Shown one piece after another: positions 5,918 through 6,150 of a stretch of 6,150 nt of DNA. The stretch's first letter is position 1. Every line of letters begins with the position of its first letter. The stretch is from Gammaproteobacteria bacterium. Lineage in GTDB: Bacteria; Pseudomonadota; Gammaproteobacteria; Methylococcales; UBA2780. Made by a program: the position numbers and the translations under genes. The notes under the pieces were generated by a model. It saw nothing but the letters and a program-made list of their open reading frames with translations, was not told the origin of the DNA and made no database searches. The stretch lies in the NCBI GenBank assembly GCA_003646305.1, contig QNFJ01000133.1, positions 1 to 6,150 on the forward strand, given 5' to 3'.

Positions 5918-6150
5918 ATGAGCCTCGCAATTTTTGATTTAGACAACACCCTTATTGGTGATGATAGTGACCACCTCTGGGGACAGTTCCTAGTTGACCA
6001 GGGCATTGTGGATAAAGAGCAATACGAAGCCGCTAACCAGCAGTTTTATGATGACTACAAAGCTGGGCAGCTAGATATTGTCGCCTTTCTCAATTTTTCT
6101 TTAAAGGTACTCACTCTCCACTCACCCGAGAAACTATTTCGTTGGCGTCA
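5918..6150 (+). CDS. HAD-superfamily subclass IB phosphatase (SerB-like), N-terminal part, truncated by window end
   Basis: The frame is open from the ATG at 5918 to the window end, giving 77 complete codons. The protein starts MSLAIFDLDNTLIGDDSDHLWG. The DLDNT segment at 7-11 is HAD motif I: D7 is the expected phosphorylated nucleophile and D9 the acid/base residue. The following helical cap region (LVDQGIVDKEQYEAANQQFY, DDYKAGQLDI, FLNFSLK) fits the subclass IB proteins often annotated as SerB-like or TIGR01490-type phosphatases. In pseudomonads a similar HAD gene sits beside and divergent from the rppH-like Nudix gene, and from memory one such protein acts as histidinol-phosphate phosphatase. 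Substrate is unknown here; phosphoserine or histidinol phosphate are both possible. Motifs II-IV lie outside the window. No strong ribosome binding site is visible. Confidence 0.85.
   Translation, partial: MSLAIFDLDNTLIGDDSDHLWGQFLVDQGIVDKEQYEAANQQFYDDYKAGQLDIVAFLNFSLKVLTLHSPEKLFRWR

Noticed and set aside
1..6150. CRISPR array, insertion sequence, tRNA, phage or defence genes
   Set aside because: I saw no regularly spaced repeats, terminal inverted repeats, transposase motifs or tRNA-like folds. Coding sequence fills nearly all of the window with housekeeping genes.

Overview
This window looks like ordinary core chromosome of a gammaproteobacterium with moderate GC content. The clues are a classical two-domain ArgA paired with ArgE, a YgiM-type SH3/anchor protein, a CpdA-type cAMP phosphodiesterase, and an RppH next to a subclass IB HAD phosphatase. 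I cannot name the genus. I found no mobile element, CRISPR array, tRNA, rRNA, integration site or accessory defence island. I do not see a new multi-gene system, and I report only modest local oddities.

Positions 1-4361 form a co-directional arginine biosynthesis cluster on the plus strand: the 3' end of argD, argF, a secreted and membrane-anchored SH3/coiled-coil protein, argE and argA. ArgA makes N-acetylglutamate from glutamate (step 1), ArgD makes N-acetylornithine (step 4), ArgE removes the acetyl group to give ornithine (step 5), and ArgF carbamoylates ornithine to citrulline (step 6). Having both ArgA and ArgE points to the linear, non-recycling version of the pathway. The genes are tightly packed: 7 nt between argD and argF, 54 nt between argF and the SH3 gene, 17 nt between the SH3 gene and argE, and an ATGA overlap between argE and argA. 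A single transcript is likely. The SH3 gene has no evident role in arginine synthesis.

Positions 4362-4487 are a 126-nt gap with no clear promoter or terminator. It is followed by cpdA (4488-5327, plus), a class III cAMP phosphodiesterase. The cpdA and rppH genes converge and overlap by 4 bp at their stop codons. The rppH gene (5324-5812, minus) encodes the Nudix RNA 5' pyrophosphohydrolase that triggers mRNA decay. A 105-nt divergent spacer (5813-5917) separates rppH from the start of a HAD-superfamily phosphatase (5918 onward), which runs off the window.

The local details most worth a second look are: an ATG-TGA start-stop pair overlapping the GTG start of the SH3 gene; a run of nine C just upstream of argE, which has no visible Shine-Dalgarno sequence; the SH3/anchor gene inserted in the arg cluster; the argE/argA coupling; and the tail-to-tail overlap of cpdA with rppH.
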